Origin: an uncultured Fibrobacter sp.
Lineage (GTDB): Bacteria; Fibrobacterota; Fibrobacteria; Fibrobacterales; Fibrobacteraceae
Reading direction: 5' to 3'
Assembly: GCA_934691725.1 (NCBI GenBank)
Contig: CAKUTF010000011.1
Span: 1 to 64,000, forward strand
Length of the DNA stretch: 64,000 bases
Shown here: piece after piece, positions 18,614 to 26,443 of the stretch
Numbering within the stretch: position 1 is the first letter of the stretch
How the letters are laid out: every line of letters begins with the position of its first letter
Notes under the pieces: model-generated
What the model was told of the DNA's origin: nothing
The model's input: the letters and a program-made list of their open reading frames with translations, nothing else
The model's database searches: none
Translations under genes and position numbers: made by a program

Positions 18614-19692
18614 AAATTAATTCCAAAAAGTTCATGGAACGATTCCTTGAGAATTTTCGCCGGGCTTCTTTTAAATTTTACATAGAATAATAGGTTTCCT
18701 CTTGCCAACTCTTTCATCTGGCTATAATGAGTTGGTATTTCTACTTGGTCTAGGATTTGTTTTTCGGTGATGGTTTGAATTTTGATAACCGTTTTGTTTT
18801 GATTTTTTACATCGCCTTCGACATAAAATTTTTCCCCTTCATTCGCAGGATTGGAAATGAGCTCCAAAATCTTTTTTAAAGAAATTCCATACGCTTTGTC
18901 AAAAAATACTTGGACATAATAATGAGGGACGTTATACTTTTTCACCCAATTATATACGACTTTTAGGTCTTCTATTTTTGGAGTTATACTTAAGTGAAAA
19001 CGCTTGCTTTGAATATCCTTGATGGCGTTCTTAAGGTGCTTTAGATGCGTTGCTAAATCGGATAGCTCTCTGGAACTTCTCCAGGTTGGAACTCTAAAAG
19101 AAATACAATGAATGTTTTCTAGGCTGATGTTTTTTATCGTAGAAAATAATTCTGGATCTTTTTCTTGAAGAAGTACTGCGTATTGGAGAAGAATCGTGTT
19201 TTTTTGTTCTTGAATTGTTTGGATTAATGCATTCCGTTTTTGCCGCATTTGCGTTTCGTATTTTTCACTGATAAAAGAACTCGAACGAACTTCAATTCCG
19301 CATTTTGCTTTAGAAATCAAGAGATCCTTTTCGCTGTCAGGCAACGTTTCAAAATTTTTCCCGGAGAGGTCGCTTTTGCGAAAAACGAGGATGTCCGGTT
19401 TTTTGCCAATAGTGTCTAATTCTTTTTGATATTCTTCATAAAATTTAGGGAATTTCTCGTCACCGGCGATAATGTCGTCGGCTCGTCCATATTTTACGGC
19501 TATGTAGTTTTGGGAATTGTTGTTTATCGTTTCTAACAGAGTCTTTTCCGCCCAATCCCCTTGTTCTTTATTCGTTAAAAATTCCGAGGATACTTGTGAT
19601 GGCATTCTTCCGTGTTCTCGCGGAATAGAAAGATCAAGAAGTTCTGAGTGTACTTGCTTTATTAATGAATCAATGATGTCTATATATGCCAT
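18610..19692 (-). CDS. Type II restriction endonuclease, probably AccI-like
   Basis: The 360-residue protein is immediately upstream of, and overlaps, a DNA methyltransferase gene. Candidate PD-(D/E)xK-type active-site elements are GDWAEK (about 45-50), KPDILVF (98-104) and IEVRSSS (133-139), where the last fits the E-x-R variant. This arrangement recalls AccI-type enzymes that cut GT/MKAC, but the specificity is only suggested, not shown. The sequence is lysine-rich and AT-rich. If wrong on subfamily, it is still very likely the nuclease half of the pair. Confidence 0.7.
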   Translation of the reverse strand: MAYIDIIDSLIKQVHSELLDLSIPREHGRMPSQVSSEFLTNKEQGDWAEKTLLETINNNSQNYIAVKYGRADDIIAGDEKFPKFYEEYQKELDTIGKKPDILVFRKSDLSGKNFETLPDSEKDLLISKAKCGIEVRSSSFISEKYETQMRQKRNALIQTIQEQKNTILLQYAVLLQEKDPELFSTIKNISLENIHCISFRVPTWRSSRELSDLATHLKHLKNAIKDIQSKRFHLSITPKIEDLKVVYNWVKKYNVPHYYVQVFFDKAYGISLKKILELISNPANEGEKFYVEGDVKNQNKTVIKIQTITEKQILDQVEIPTHYSQMKELARGNLLFYVKFKRSPAKILKESFHELFGINL

Positions 19693-19718
19693 ATGGGAAA
19701 ATTAGAAAATTTAAAATC

Positions 19719-20639
19719 CTACTGCCTATGCGGGCGTGCCTTTTGGTGTCGCAGGGATTTGCTTGTTGACTTTTCGCAAACCCTTCTGTAATGTGCGGAG
19801 TCATCGCTCGCACCAAAAGAAAATTTTAGTTTCAAGCATAGGTCCATCAATTTTTCTTTATATTCTTTTTCGTCCGAATCCCGATCTTTTACCATTTGTT
19901 CTGCGGTTTTTTGGCAAACTTTTTGAATCTTGACTGTATCCGTGACACCATGTTCGTCCATTAGGTAGGTCGCGCATTGGTTATATTGTTCGATGGGGAA
20001 GAGACTGTCGCCATAGTGAATCTCGTCTTCTATTTCAACGGCGATGCTTTTGCATGTTTTCGATGTAAAGAACGTATCCGCGATGCCGAATTCATCTAAT
20101 ATGGACATGCATCTTTTGGTTAGTTCTTTTTTGCTTGAATACTCTGCCAAGACGATTGGATGTCCGTCTGCTTGCTCATGCGGGCGTGCTTTTTGGCGTC
20201 GTAACAACTTATTTGCCGCCCTATTGCAGACGTTTCTGAAATGGGTGGAGTCGCTTCCGTCTGGGGAAGCGTGTTGTTTCACGCAGGCGTCTATTATTTT
20301 TGCTCTGTTCTCTTTATCGACCGAATCCCGGTTCGTTATCGATTCGATGACAAAATCTTTGCAGAGTTTTTGATAATAGGCTGTGTCCTTGACATGGAAT
20401 TCAACCATTTTGGCGATGCATTTGTCGTATTGTTCAATGCTGTAGAGACTGTCGCCGTAGTGCCGCTCGTCTTCCTTCTCGGCGATGATGTTTTTGCATT
20501 CCTTCGATGTAAAGAACGTATCCGCAACGCCGAAGTCGTCCAGAACGTACATGCATCCTTTGATCAATTCTTCTTTATTGAAATCCTCCGCCAAAACGAA
20601 GCCTGTGCCTAGAAATAAAAAAAGTAGGACCCGTTTCAA
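19719..20639 (-). CDS. Secreted protein with internal tandem duplication, unknown function
   Basis: The 306-residue protein starts with a signal peptide (KRVLLFLFLGTGFVLA). The mature part is two copies of a unit of about 130 residues: KGCMYVLDDFGVADTFFTSK matches KRCMSILDEFGIADTFFTSK, and each copy ends with QKARPH. Cysteines are conserved between the copies, suggesting disulfides. No known domain is recognised. The start is TTG at 20639, overlapping the stop of the upstream gene (TTGA), so the two are coupled. The restriction enzyme gene follows 26 bases downstream on the same strand. Confidence 0.7.
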   Translation of the reverse strand: MKRVLLFLFLGTGFVLAEDFNKEELIKGCMYVLDDFGVADTFFTSKECKNIIAEKEDERHYGDSLYSIEQYDKCIAKMVEFHVKDTAYYQKLCKDFVIESITNRDSVDKENRAKIIDACVKQHASPDGSDSTHFRNVCNRAANKLLRRQKARPHEQADGHPIVLAEYSSKKELTKRCMSILDEFGIADTFFTSKTCKSIAVEIEDEIHYGDSLFPIEQYNQCATYLMDEHGVTDTVKIQKVCQKTAEQMVKDRDSDEKEYKEKLMDLCLKLKFSFGASDDSAHYRRVCEKSTSKSLRHQKARPHRQ

Positions 20640-21211
20640 AATTTGCTCTCCGGGAAATTTTTGAAAAACTCTTCTGTTTTCTTTTTCAAATTTTCTTGCC
20701 GTATGGCTTCAGAATATCTATCGAGTAATTCCTCGAGTTTTTGTTGCATATCAAAACTTCTTGTGAATGAGCAATTTCCATAATCATCGCATTTGACGTA
20801 CTCCTGATTGTCCATTTGGAAAACTAACTCTTTGATGTCTTCTTGTATTTTTTTTGCGAGATCTGGATTTCCGCCGTAACAGCGCACAAGATCATGGGCG
20901 TAAATCGCTTGCTGGTGGGCGTCTTCGTGCGATCGAATGTTTTCGAAAAAGTCGGGATTTTTGTCGATGTTCTTGAGAAAATACGTAACAGAAGACGGCC
21001 GGGAATGGTCTTTGTCCTTACAGTTCAAAAAGTATTGTTTGGTGCATGCTGTGTAGGTTTTATTCGGGTCTTTATTTCCTTTATCGATGTCCCTACAGGT
21101 CTTTTGCAGTTTGTCGTAGGGTAAAAATTTTATACAGTCTTGTCCGTTTCTCCGGTATTCACCCGGGAATGATGGGAAGATTTCTTTGTATCGATTGCTT
21201 GAATTTGCCAT
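20636..21211 (-). CDS. Unknown protein with an HExxH motif
   Basis: The 191-residue protein has no signal peptide. It contains SHEDAHQQAIYAHD, an HExxH motif followed by a further His and Asp, which could be a zinc-metallopeptidase (zincin) active site. Most of the rest is charged and helical, with the C-terminus probably coiled coil. The ATG at 21211 is selected because AGGAG lies 7 bases upstream; the frame is open further upstream without a better site. It is coupled to the duplicated secreted protein downstream. The peptidase call is inference from one motif. Confidence 0.55.
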   Translation of the reverse strand: MANSSNRYKEIFPSFPGEYRRNGQDCIKFLPYDKLQKTCRDIDKGNKDPNKTYTACTKQYFLNCKDKDHSRPSSVTYFLKNIDKNPDFFENIRSHEDAHQQAIYAHDLVRCYGGNPDLAKKIQEDIKELVFQMDNQEYVKCDDYGNCSFTRSFDMQQKLEELLDRYSEAIRQENLKKKTEEFFKNFPESKF

Positions 21212-21321
21212 AAGCATTCTCCTTTTTGCCCGCAATCTAGCCAATTGGAAAACGACGGTCAAGACGTGTTAAATCTACCTTCTATTGCATGACAAAATTT
21301 GTCAAGGTTTAAAATTTAAGA

Positions 21322-21355
21322 ATGTACCCAGATACCTAAAGGTATCTGGGTACAT
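21322..21355. repeat. Perfect 15-bp inverted repeat upstream of glgP
   Basis: ATGTACCCAGATACC (21322-21336) and GGTATCTGGGTACAT (21341-21355) are exactly complementary around a TAAA loop. Flanks are AT-rich and nearly symmetrical, but there is no clean T-run. It lies between two divergent transcription units and could be a bidirectional terminator, an operator, or a short palindromic repeat. Confidence 0.7.
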
Positions 21356-21518
21356 ATTTAAATTCTCAAATCGCCTTCGTGAAATACTGCGTAAAGATAA
21401 TTTTACGCTCCGGAATGCGGTCCGATGGACTTTAATCGTTTTGCCTCGTATTTTTTACCCGAAAATTTTTGCTAGGTTTTTTCCGAAACTTTAACGTTCC
21501 ACTTTTACAGGCGATAAA

Positions 21519-23999
21519 ATGGCTCCGAAAAAAGAACAATCCAAGTCGCATTCCGACGTTCTGGAAAACACCGTCCAGGCTTTCAAGAAGGCCTTCGACG
21601 ACCACATTCACCACACGCTTGCCCGTGACGAACACACGGTGACGCGCCATGAAAAATTCCTGGCCGTGGCGTACGCTGTCCGCGACCGTCTTATCGATCG
21701 CTGGATCAGGACGCAGGAAACCTATTACGACAAGGACGTGAAGCGCGTCTATTATCTGTCTCTCGAATTTTTGATCGGACGCACGCTCGGGAACTCCGTC
21801 CTGAACCTGGACGTGGAAAAGGCCGTGGAAGACGCCGTTTCCGAACTGGGCATGACGCTCGAAGAACTCCGCGAAGAAGAAGTCGATGCGGGTCTCGGCA
21901 ACGGCGGACTTGGTCGCTTGGCGGCCTGTTTCCTCGATTCGATGGCGACGCTCGAACTCCCGGCGACGGGCATGGGCATCCGCTACGAATACGGCATGTT
22001 CAACCAGAAGATCAAGGACGGCCAGCAGGAAGAGCTTCCCGACAACTGGCTCCGCCTCCCGAATCCGTGGGAAATCGCCCGTCCAGCGAATTCCATCAAG
22101 GTTCCGTTCGGCGGCTACGTTGTCACGTGGACCGATGAAAAGGGCAAGCTCCGCAACCGTTGGGAAACGAAGGACTATGTCATCGCGCTTCCCTACGACA
22201 CGCCGATTCCCGGCTACCGGAACAACACGGTGAACAACCTCCGCCTTTGGAGCGCCCAGAGCGCGGACGAGTTCGGACTCGCCTACTTCAACAACGGCGA
22301 CTACCTGGCCGCGGTCCAGGATATGGAACTTTCCGAGACGATTTCGAAGGTTCTCTACCCGAACGACACGTCGGTGAACGGAAAGATTCTCCGTCTGAAG
22401 CAGCAATACTTCCTCTGCTCGGCGTCTCTCCAGGATATCGTCCGCCGTTTCAAGAAGCTCCACGAAGGCGACTGGAAGCTCTTCCCGGAACGCGTCGCTA
22501 TCCAGCTGAACGATACGCATCCGGCGATTTCGATTGCGGAACTCATGCGGATTCTTCTCGACGAGGAAAATCTCGAATGGAACGAGGCGTGGGACATTAC
22601 GACCCGCACGTTCGCCTACACGAACCACACGCTCATGCCGGAAGCGCTCGAAAAGTGGCCGGTCAGCTTCTTTGAAAAACTCCTGCCGCGCCATCTCCAG
22701 ATCATCTACGAAATCAATGCCCGCTTCCTCGCGAAGGTCGCTCTCAAGTGGCCCGGCGACACGGCGCGCCTCACCCGGATGTCGCTCATCCAGGAAGGCA
22801 ACGAAAAGATGATTCGCATGGCGTATCTCTCGATCGTCGGTTCTTCGTTTGTGAACGGTGTTGCTGCTCTCCACAGCGACCTGCTCAAGACGAGCCTTTT
22901 CAAGGACTTCTACGAGTTTTGGCCCGAAAAGTTCAACAACAAGACGAACGGTGTCACGCCGCGCCGCTGGGTGCGCAAGGCCGATCCGGCGATGTCCGCG
23001 CTTGTCTCTTCGAAGATCGGCGACGGCTGGGTCAAGAATTTCGACGAAATCAAGAAGCTCGAAAAGTTTGCGGACGACGCGAAGTTCCGCAAGGAATTCA
23101 TGGCGGTCAAGCTCGAAAACAAGAAGCGCCTCGCCGCCTACCTCAAGCGCACGCAGAATGTCGATGTGAATGTTGATACGCTGTTCGATGTGCAGGTGAA
23201 GCGCATCCACGAATACAAGCGCCAACTCTTGAACATCCTCCATGCTATCCATCTCTATCTGCAGATCAAGGATGGCAAGAAGGTGACGCCGCGGACCATC
23301 ATGATCGGCGGAAAGGCGGCTCCGGGCTACTGGATGGCGAAACAGATCATTCGCCTCGCGAATGCGGTGAGCGCGATCATCGACAGCGATCCGGCCTGCA
23401 AGGGAAAGCTCCAGATGGTATTCCTCGAAAATTACCGCGTGAGCTTTGCCGAAAAGATCATTCCGGCGGCGGATCTTTCCGAACAGATTTCCACCGCGGG
23501 AACGGAAGCTTCCGGCACGGGCAACATGAAGTTCGCGATGAACGGAGCGCTGACCATCGGTACGCTCGACGGCGCGAATGTCGAAATGCTCGAGGTAATC
23601 GGCAAGGAAAACTTCTTCCTCTTCGGTCTCACGGTCGAAGAAGTGCAGGAGCATCTCGCCAAGGGTTACCGCCCGCGCGACTACTACGAAAAGGACGACG
23701 ACCTGCGCCGCGTTCTCGACCTTGTCAACAGCGGATTCTTCAGCCCGGATCATCCGGAACTGTTCCGCCCGATTGTCGATAAGCTGCTTTCTAGCGACCC
23801 GTTCCTGCTGCTTGCAGATTTCCGCTCCTACATCGAATGCCAGGAAAAGGTCGCGAAGGCGTATGCGGACAAGGACGCGTGGGCGAAAATGGCGATTCTC
23901 AACGTGGCGCGCATGGGCAAGTTCAGCTCGGACCGTACCATCCAGCAATACGCCGACGAAATCTGGCACGCGAAGGCTTGCCCGATTTCCCTCAAGTAA
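21519..23999 (+). CDS. glgP: Glycogen/maltodextrin phosphorylase
   Basis: The 826-residue cytoplasmic enzyme releases glucose-1-phosphate from alpha-1,4-glucans. Family signatures are YYLSLEFLIGRTLGNS, AGLGNGGLGRLAACFLDS and ASGTGNMKFAMNGALTIGTL, with the pyridoxal-phosphate lysine at about 671. Length is that of the GlgP/MalP family. Codon use is strongly biased to C/G-ending codons, typical of high expression, unlike the AT-rich island genes on both sides. A clear terminator follows. Glycogen storage is a known Fibrobacter trait. Confidence 0.96.
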   Translation: MAPKKEQSKSHSDVLENTVQAFKKAFDDHIHHTLARDEHTVTRHEKFLAVAYAVRDRLIDRWIRTQETYYDKDVKRVYYLSLEFLIGRTLGNSVLNLDVEKAVEDAVSELGMTLEELREEEVDAGLGNGGLGRLAACFLDSMATLELPATGMGIRYEYGMFNQKIKDGQQEELPDNWLRLPNPWEIARPANSIKVPFGGYVVTWTDEKGKLRNRWETKDYVIALPYDTPIPGYRNNTVNNLRLWSAQSADEFGLAYFNNGDYLAAVQDMELSETISKVLYPNDTSVNGKILRLKQQYFLCSASLQDIVRRFKKLHEGDWKLFPERVAIQLNDTHPAISIAELMRILLDEENLEWNEAWDITTRTFAYTNHTLMPEALEKWPVSFFEKLLPRHLQIIYEINARFLAKVALKWPGDTARLTRMSLIQEGNEKMIRMAYLSIVGSSFVNGVAALHSDLLKTSLFKDFYEFWPEKFNNKTNGVTPRRWVRKADPAMSALVSSKIGDGWVKNFDEIKKLEKFADDAKFRKEFMAVKLENKKRLAAYLKRTQNVDVNVDTLFDVQVKRIHEYKRQLLNILHAIHLYLQIKDGKKVTPRTIMIGGKAAPGYWMAKQIIRLANAVSAIIDSDPACKGKLQMVFLENYRVSFAEKIIPAADLSEQISTAGTEASGTGNMKFAMNGALTIGTLDGANVEMLEVIGKENFFLFGLTVEEVQEHLAKGYRPRDYYEKDDDLRRVLDLVNSGFFSPDHPELFRPIVDKLLSSDPFLLLADFRSYIECQEKVAKAYADKDAWAKMAILNVARMGKFSSDRTIQQYADEIWHAKACPISLK

Positions 24000-24016
24000 A
24001 AGAATCTCTCCTAATG

Positions 24017-24046
24017 AAAGTCCCGCTTTTCGGCGGGGCTTTTTTG
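24017..24046 (+). terminator. Terminator of glgP
   Basis: AAAGTCCCGC (24017-24026) pairs with GCGGGGCTTT across a 6-base loop, followed by a T-run to 24045. It starts 17 bases after the stop. Confidence 0.85.
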
Positions 24047-24050
24047 TTTG

Positions 24051-24096
24051 TAATATACTTGCGGATATACTTGTATTTTTCAAAAATTGTATATTA
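24051..24096 (+). promoter_or_regulatory. Likely vapBC promoter/operator
   Basis: TAATATAC (24051-24058) and GTATATTA (24089-24096) are exact inverted repeats, and ATATACTTG occurs twice in direct orientation (24053-24061 and 24065-24073). Such sites upstream of a type II antitoxin usually bind the VapB dimer for autoregulation. The site is 19 bases before the vapB start. Confidence 0.5.
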
Positions 24097-24114
24097 AACA
24101 GAGGAGGTGTCTTT

Positions 24115-24336
24115 ATGCCGCAACTTTCGCTTTATTTGACCGATGAACAGCTTTCAATCGTTGAAAATGGTGCTCGCGCCCAAAAAACATCCATTTCAAA
24201 ATGGGTCGTATCGCAAATAATGGCTCGGGTTAAACCCTGCTATCCGGATGGATGGGCGGAACTGTTCGGTTCGGTGGGTGAAGATTTGCTCGGCAGACCG
24301 GAACAGCCCGCGATTGAAAGGAGGGAGAAGTTGTGA
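24115..24336 (+). CDS. vapB: VapB-type antitoxin
   Basis: The 73-residue protein starts LSLYLTDEQLSIVENGARAQ KTSISKWV, a ribbon-helix-helix-like DNA-binding N-terminus, followed by a C-terminal stretch with GWAELFGSVGEDL that would wrap the toxin. GAGGAGG lies 7 bases upstream of the ATG at 24115. Its stop overlaps the GTG start of the PIN-domain toxin gene. It should neutralise the toxin and repress the operon through the palindromic site upstream. Confidence 0.8.
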   Translation: MPQLSLYLTDEQLSIVENGARAQKTSISKWVVSQIMARVKPCYPDGWAELFGSVGEDLLGRPEQPAIERREKL

Positions 24337-24737
24337 TCTATCTCGTGGATGCCAACACTTGCATTTATTTTTTGAATGGAAAGTATCGGTCCGTTTACGA
24401 AAAGTTTTTGTCGATTTCTCCGAGCGAAATTAAAATTTCTGTAATCGTCAAGGCGGAGCTTTTGCTGGGCGCTTACAAAAGCCAAGCGAGAAAGCAGACT
24501 CTAAAAAAGGTCGAGCGGTTTTTGGATCCTTTTGAAATCATCGACTTTACCGATGCGATGACGCCCGTGTATGCGGAAATCAGAAGCGGATTGGAACTTG
24601 CGGGAAAGAAAATCGGAGCGAACGATTTATTGATTGCGGCTACGGCAAAGTATCTGGGAGCTAGGCTGGTCTCGCATAACGTCGGGGAATTTTCCAGGGT
24701 GAAAGGCTTAAAGGTTGTGGATTGGGTAAAAGCGTGA
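24333..24737 (+). CDS. vapC: VapC PIN-domain ribonuclease toxin
   Basis: The 134-residue toxin has the PIN-domain acidic residues: Asp in YLVDANTCIYFLNG, Glu in VIVKAELLLGAYKS, and Asp in KIGANDLLIAATAKYLGARL. The final VSHNVGEFSRVKGLKVVDW is the usual VapC C-terminal strand-helix. Start is GTG overlapping the antitoxin stop. VapC enzymes cleave tRNA or rRNA. The module appears intact, in contrast to the frameshifted vapC at 42974-43367. Confidence 0.88.
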   Translation: MIYLVDANTCIYFLNGKYRSVYEKFLSISPSEIKISVIVKAELLLGAYKSQARKQTLKKVERFLDPFEIIDFTDAMTPVYAEIRSGLELAGKKIGANDLLIAATAKYLGARLVSHNVGEFSRVKGLKVVDWVKA

Positions 24738-24750
24738 AAGATTCTGGGGC

Positions 24751-25074
24751 TTAGCGAATTTCTGTGAAGCTTTGGTAGTGATTTGCCGTGTAAAAGATTT
24801 GACACGATTCCGCATAAACTAACCGCTTTGTCCCGCGGTTCGCTGCGCTGTAATCCACGTCGCATTCGCGGTAGGCGTTTTGTGGGAGAAGCCCTTCGCT
24901 GTTTTGGAATGCGTCGCCTCCGACCATGACGCCCAAGGTTTCCCACGGATTGAAATTCCACTTGGAAAAAGTTTTCCCGGACGCGTTGTAAAGTTCCTTG
25001 GCCGCGGCCTTGGTACGGTAATTGGACGGCTTCATTTTTTTCAAAAAAATTTTCTTTAAAGTGTGGTTTTTCAT
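24751..25074 (-). CDS. Barnase-family ribonuclease without signal peptide
   Basis: The 107-residue protein aligns with barnase/N1 RNases from PSNYRTKAAAKEL to the end. Counterparts of the catalytic residues are present: Glu70 in YRECDVDY, Arg80 and Arg84 in RGTKRLVY, and His99 in TANHYQSF; Lys22 matches the substrate-contact lysine. The GGDAFQNSEGLLP segment is also conserved. The N-terminus is short and basic, with no export signal, although family RNases are normally secreted or form C-terminal toxin domains. No barstar-like gene lies nearby. It could be a truncated secreted enzyme, a detached toxin tip, or an intracellular toxin with a distant inhibitor. It converges on vapC, 13 bases away. 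Confidence 0.75.
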   Translation of the reverse strand: MKNHTLKKIFLKKMKPSNYRTKAAAKELYNASGKTFSKWNFNPWETLGVMVGGDAFQNSEGLLPQNAYRECDVDYSAANRGTKRLVYAESCQIFYTANHYQSFTEIR

Positions 25075-25194
25075 CCTTGATCCGCGACTATACGGATAGA
25101 AATCGCTGCCAAGCGGTTAAAGCTGGCAACAGACGACCGTTTCGTAACTGTCTTTCGAAAATAGAGTTTTTATGCTATATTTACGGAGACATTA

Positions 25195-25437
25195 TGATTT
25201 AGAGTAGAATCTTGTTCCTGTATTGAAAAGTCTGGTAAACTTGAAATTAGCAAGGAACAGGACGTTACTCGCACCCCTATGGGTGCGGGTCGTCTGTTGC
25301 TTATTGCTAATGGGTTTACCAGAGCCTTCAATACATAAGCCTCGCGACTTTGCACCTTTTTCTTTTATCGTCGTGCAAAATTTCGGGGCCTCGGTTCAAA
25401 TCCTCTCGCAAGCCGCCTTTGGCGGAAAGGGTAATGT
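25195..25437 (+). promoter_or_regulatory. Long structured leader or non-coding RNA candidate
   Basis: A nested hairpin spans 25219-25335: TGTATTGAA/TTCAATACA, CTGGTAAAC/GTTTACCAG, ATTAGCAA/TTGCTAAT and the apical GCACCC/GGGTGC (25271-25286) all pair exactly in register. Downstream are TTTGCAC/GTGCAAA (25350-25377) and CCGCC-TTT-GGCGG (about 25413-25425). The last hairpin is just before the AAAGGG ribosome-binding site of the gene at 25438. This fits a 5' regulatory leader or a small RNA. No T-run terminator follows the main hairpin. No known riboswitch class is recognised. Confidence 0.5.
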
Positions 25438-25875
25438 ATGAAAAAAACTGCGATTGTGTTGGTTTTGCTGATGGCCGCATTTTCATTTGCGGAACAATGC
25501 TATTTCCAAACAAGAAGGACGAGCTACGATTCAGGAACTTCTGTCAAGAAAATTTCTTGTCAAACCGTAAAGAACGTCATGCAAGATGTCCATTTCTACA
25601 ATGAAAAGGATAATTATACACGATATTTTGGGCGGCAAATAGGCAAAGAAGGAAATCTTATCGTTGAAGATGACGGCAATTTCATTATTTCAAAATTTTA
25701 TTACGCACTCGGCGAATACCGATATTACGGGCAAATTATATATCGTGGCGGCAATGTCGTAAGCTGCCAAACCACCACAAGTACGGGCTATTGCGATCAA
25801 AGTGAATATACGGACTTCGGATATTATTTTACGGAGTTTCTGGGTTCGCCAGCTAGAAAGAAAAATCGTAAGTGA
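25438..25875 (+). CDS. Small exported protein, unknown function
   Basis: The 145-residue protein has a signal peptide (MKKTAIVLVLLMAAFSFA) and a mature chain rich in Tyr, Gly and Asn with four cysteines. YYALGEYRYYGQIIYRGGNVV suggests beta-strands similar to MORN-like or lipocalin-like sheets, but no family is recognised. It is the first gene of a run of small exported or membrane proteins on this strand, and is preceded by the long hairpin. Confidence 0.6.
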   Translation: MKKTAIVLVLLMAAFSFAEQCYFQTRRTSYDSGTSVKKISCQTVKNVMQDVHFYNEKDNYTRYFGRQIGKEGNLIVEDDGNFIISKFYYALGEYRYYGQIIYRGGNVVSCQTTTSTGYCDQSEYTDFGYYFTEFLGSPARKKNRK

Positions 25876-25885
25876 GGAGCGGTGT

Positions 25886-25996
25886 ATGGAACTTCGTGTG
25901 AAAAACTTTGTCAAGACAGAGGTCACTGCCCTTGCCAGCGCCTCGCTGTTTGCGGCGTGGGTTCTCGCCTATTTCCTCTATACTCAAGGAGCCTAA
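25886..25996 (+). CDS. 36-residue membrane miniprotein
   Basis: The ATG at 25886 is preceded by GAGGAGC. The peptide starts MELRVKNFVKTEV and has one hydrophobic helix, ALASASLFAAWVLAYFL, before the short polar tail YTQGA. Its stop is one base before the start of the next miniprotein. It may be a membrane-acting peptide or phage/plasmid-type accessory gene. Function is unknown. Confidence 0.5.
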   Translation: MELRVKNFVKTEVTALASASLFAAWVLAYFLYTQGA

Positions 25997-25997
25997 C

Positions 25998-26081
25998 ATG
26001 AATTTGTTCACTGACTGCCTGACGGCTATCATTTCATTCTTTCTTGTCCTTATTATAGTTGCAGCAATACTTCTGCGTTAA
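25998..26081 (+). CDS. 27-residue single-helix membrane peptide
   Basis: MNLFTDCLTAIISFFLVLII plus VAAILLR is almost entirely one transmembrane helix. AAGGAG lies 6 bases upstream of the ATG. Size and composition recall type I toxin peptides or small subunits of membrane complexes. No antisense RNA promoter could be identified with confidence. Tight spacing with the flanking open frames supports real translation. Confidence 0.5.
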   Translation: MNLFTDCLTAIISFFLVLIIVAAILLR

Positions 26082-26092
26082 CGGAGGGCTTT

Positions 26093-26405
26093 ATGGACGA
26101 CAAGAGATTCGGCTAAAGTGGAGCGGGTCATGGACGAACTGACCTGCGCAGTGGACGAAATCCGGGAAACCGCAAGGGAACTCCTGAAGTCCAAGGTCAG
26201 TGCCGAGGAGCGGAAGCAACTCGCCGACACCATACTCCAAGAAACGAAATACGTCTCCGACGCTGCGGACACAATCTATGCGCAGTGCGAGGAGGACTAC
26301 GCTGAGGGCGATGACTTGTTTGACAGGGAGGTTTACGCTCCCGTCGTGAACAGGCTCCCGCTCGCCCACCAGGTAAGGACTGACGAACTTGTCGGTAGAA
26401 TCTAG
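26093..26405 (+). pseudogene. Small acidic helical protein with a frameshift near its start
   Basis: A strong ribosome-binding site (GGAGGG) precedes ATG 26093, but that frame stops after seven codons (MDDKRFG). Another frame continues as TTRDSAKVERVMDELTCAVD and on to a stop at 26403, encoding an acidic, helical chain of about 100 residues. Removing one G after the ATG would join them as M-TTRDSAKV. A GTG at 26118 could alternatively start a 95-residue product. No domain is recognised. The base composition is more GC-rich than the flanking genes. Confidence 0.45.
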
Positions 26406-26443
26406 AGCTTCAACCATATAACCAATTGACAAAAAGGAGTGAA

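Noticed and set aside
21432..24083. 883-residue open frame antisense to glgP
   Set aside because: Mirror of a highly biased real gene; it would run through the glgP terminator and has no domain or start signal.
25385..25410. Possible tRNA T-arm (GGTTCAAATCC)
   Set aside because: Only two of five T-stem pairs form and there is no acceptor, D-arm or anticodon arm in register.
25195..25437. Retron non-coding RNA
   Set aside because: No reverse transcriptase gene is nearby; the hairpin is better explained as a leader or small RNA.
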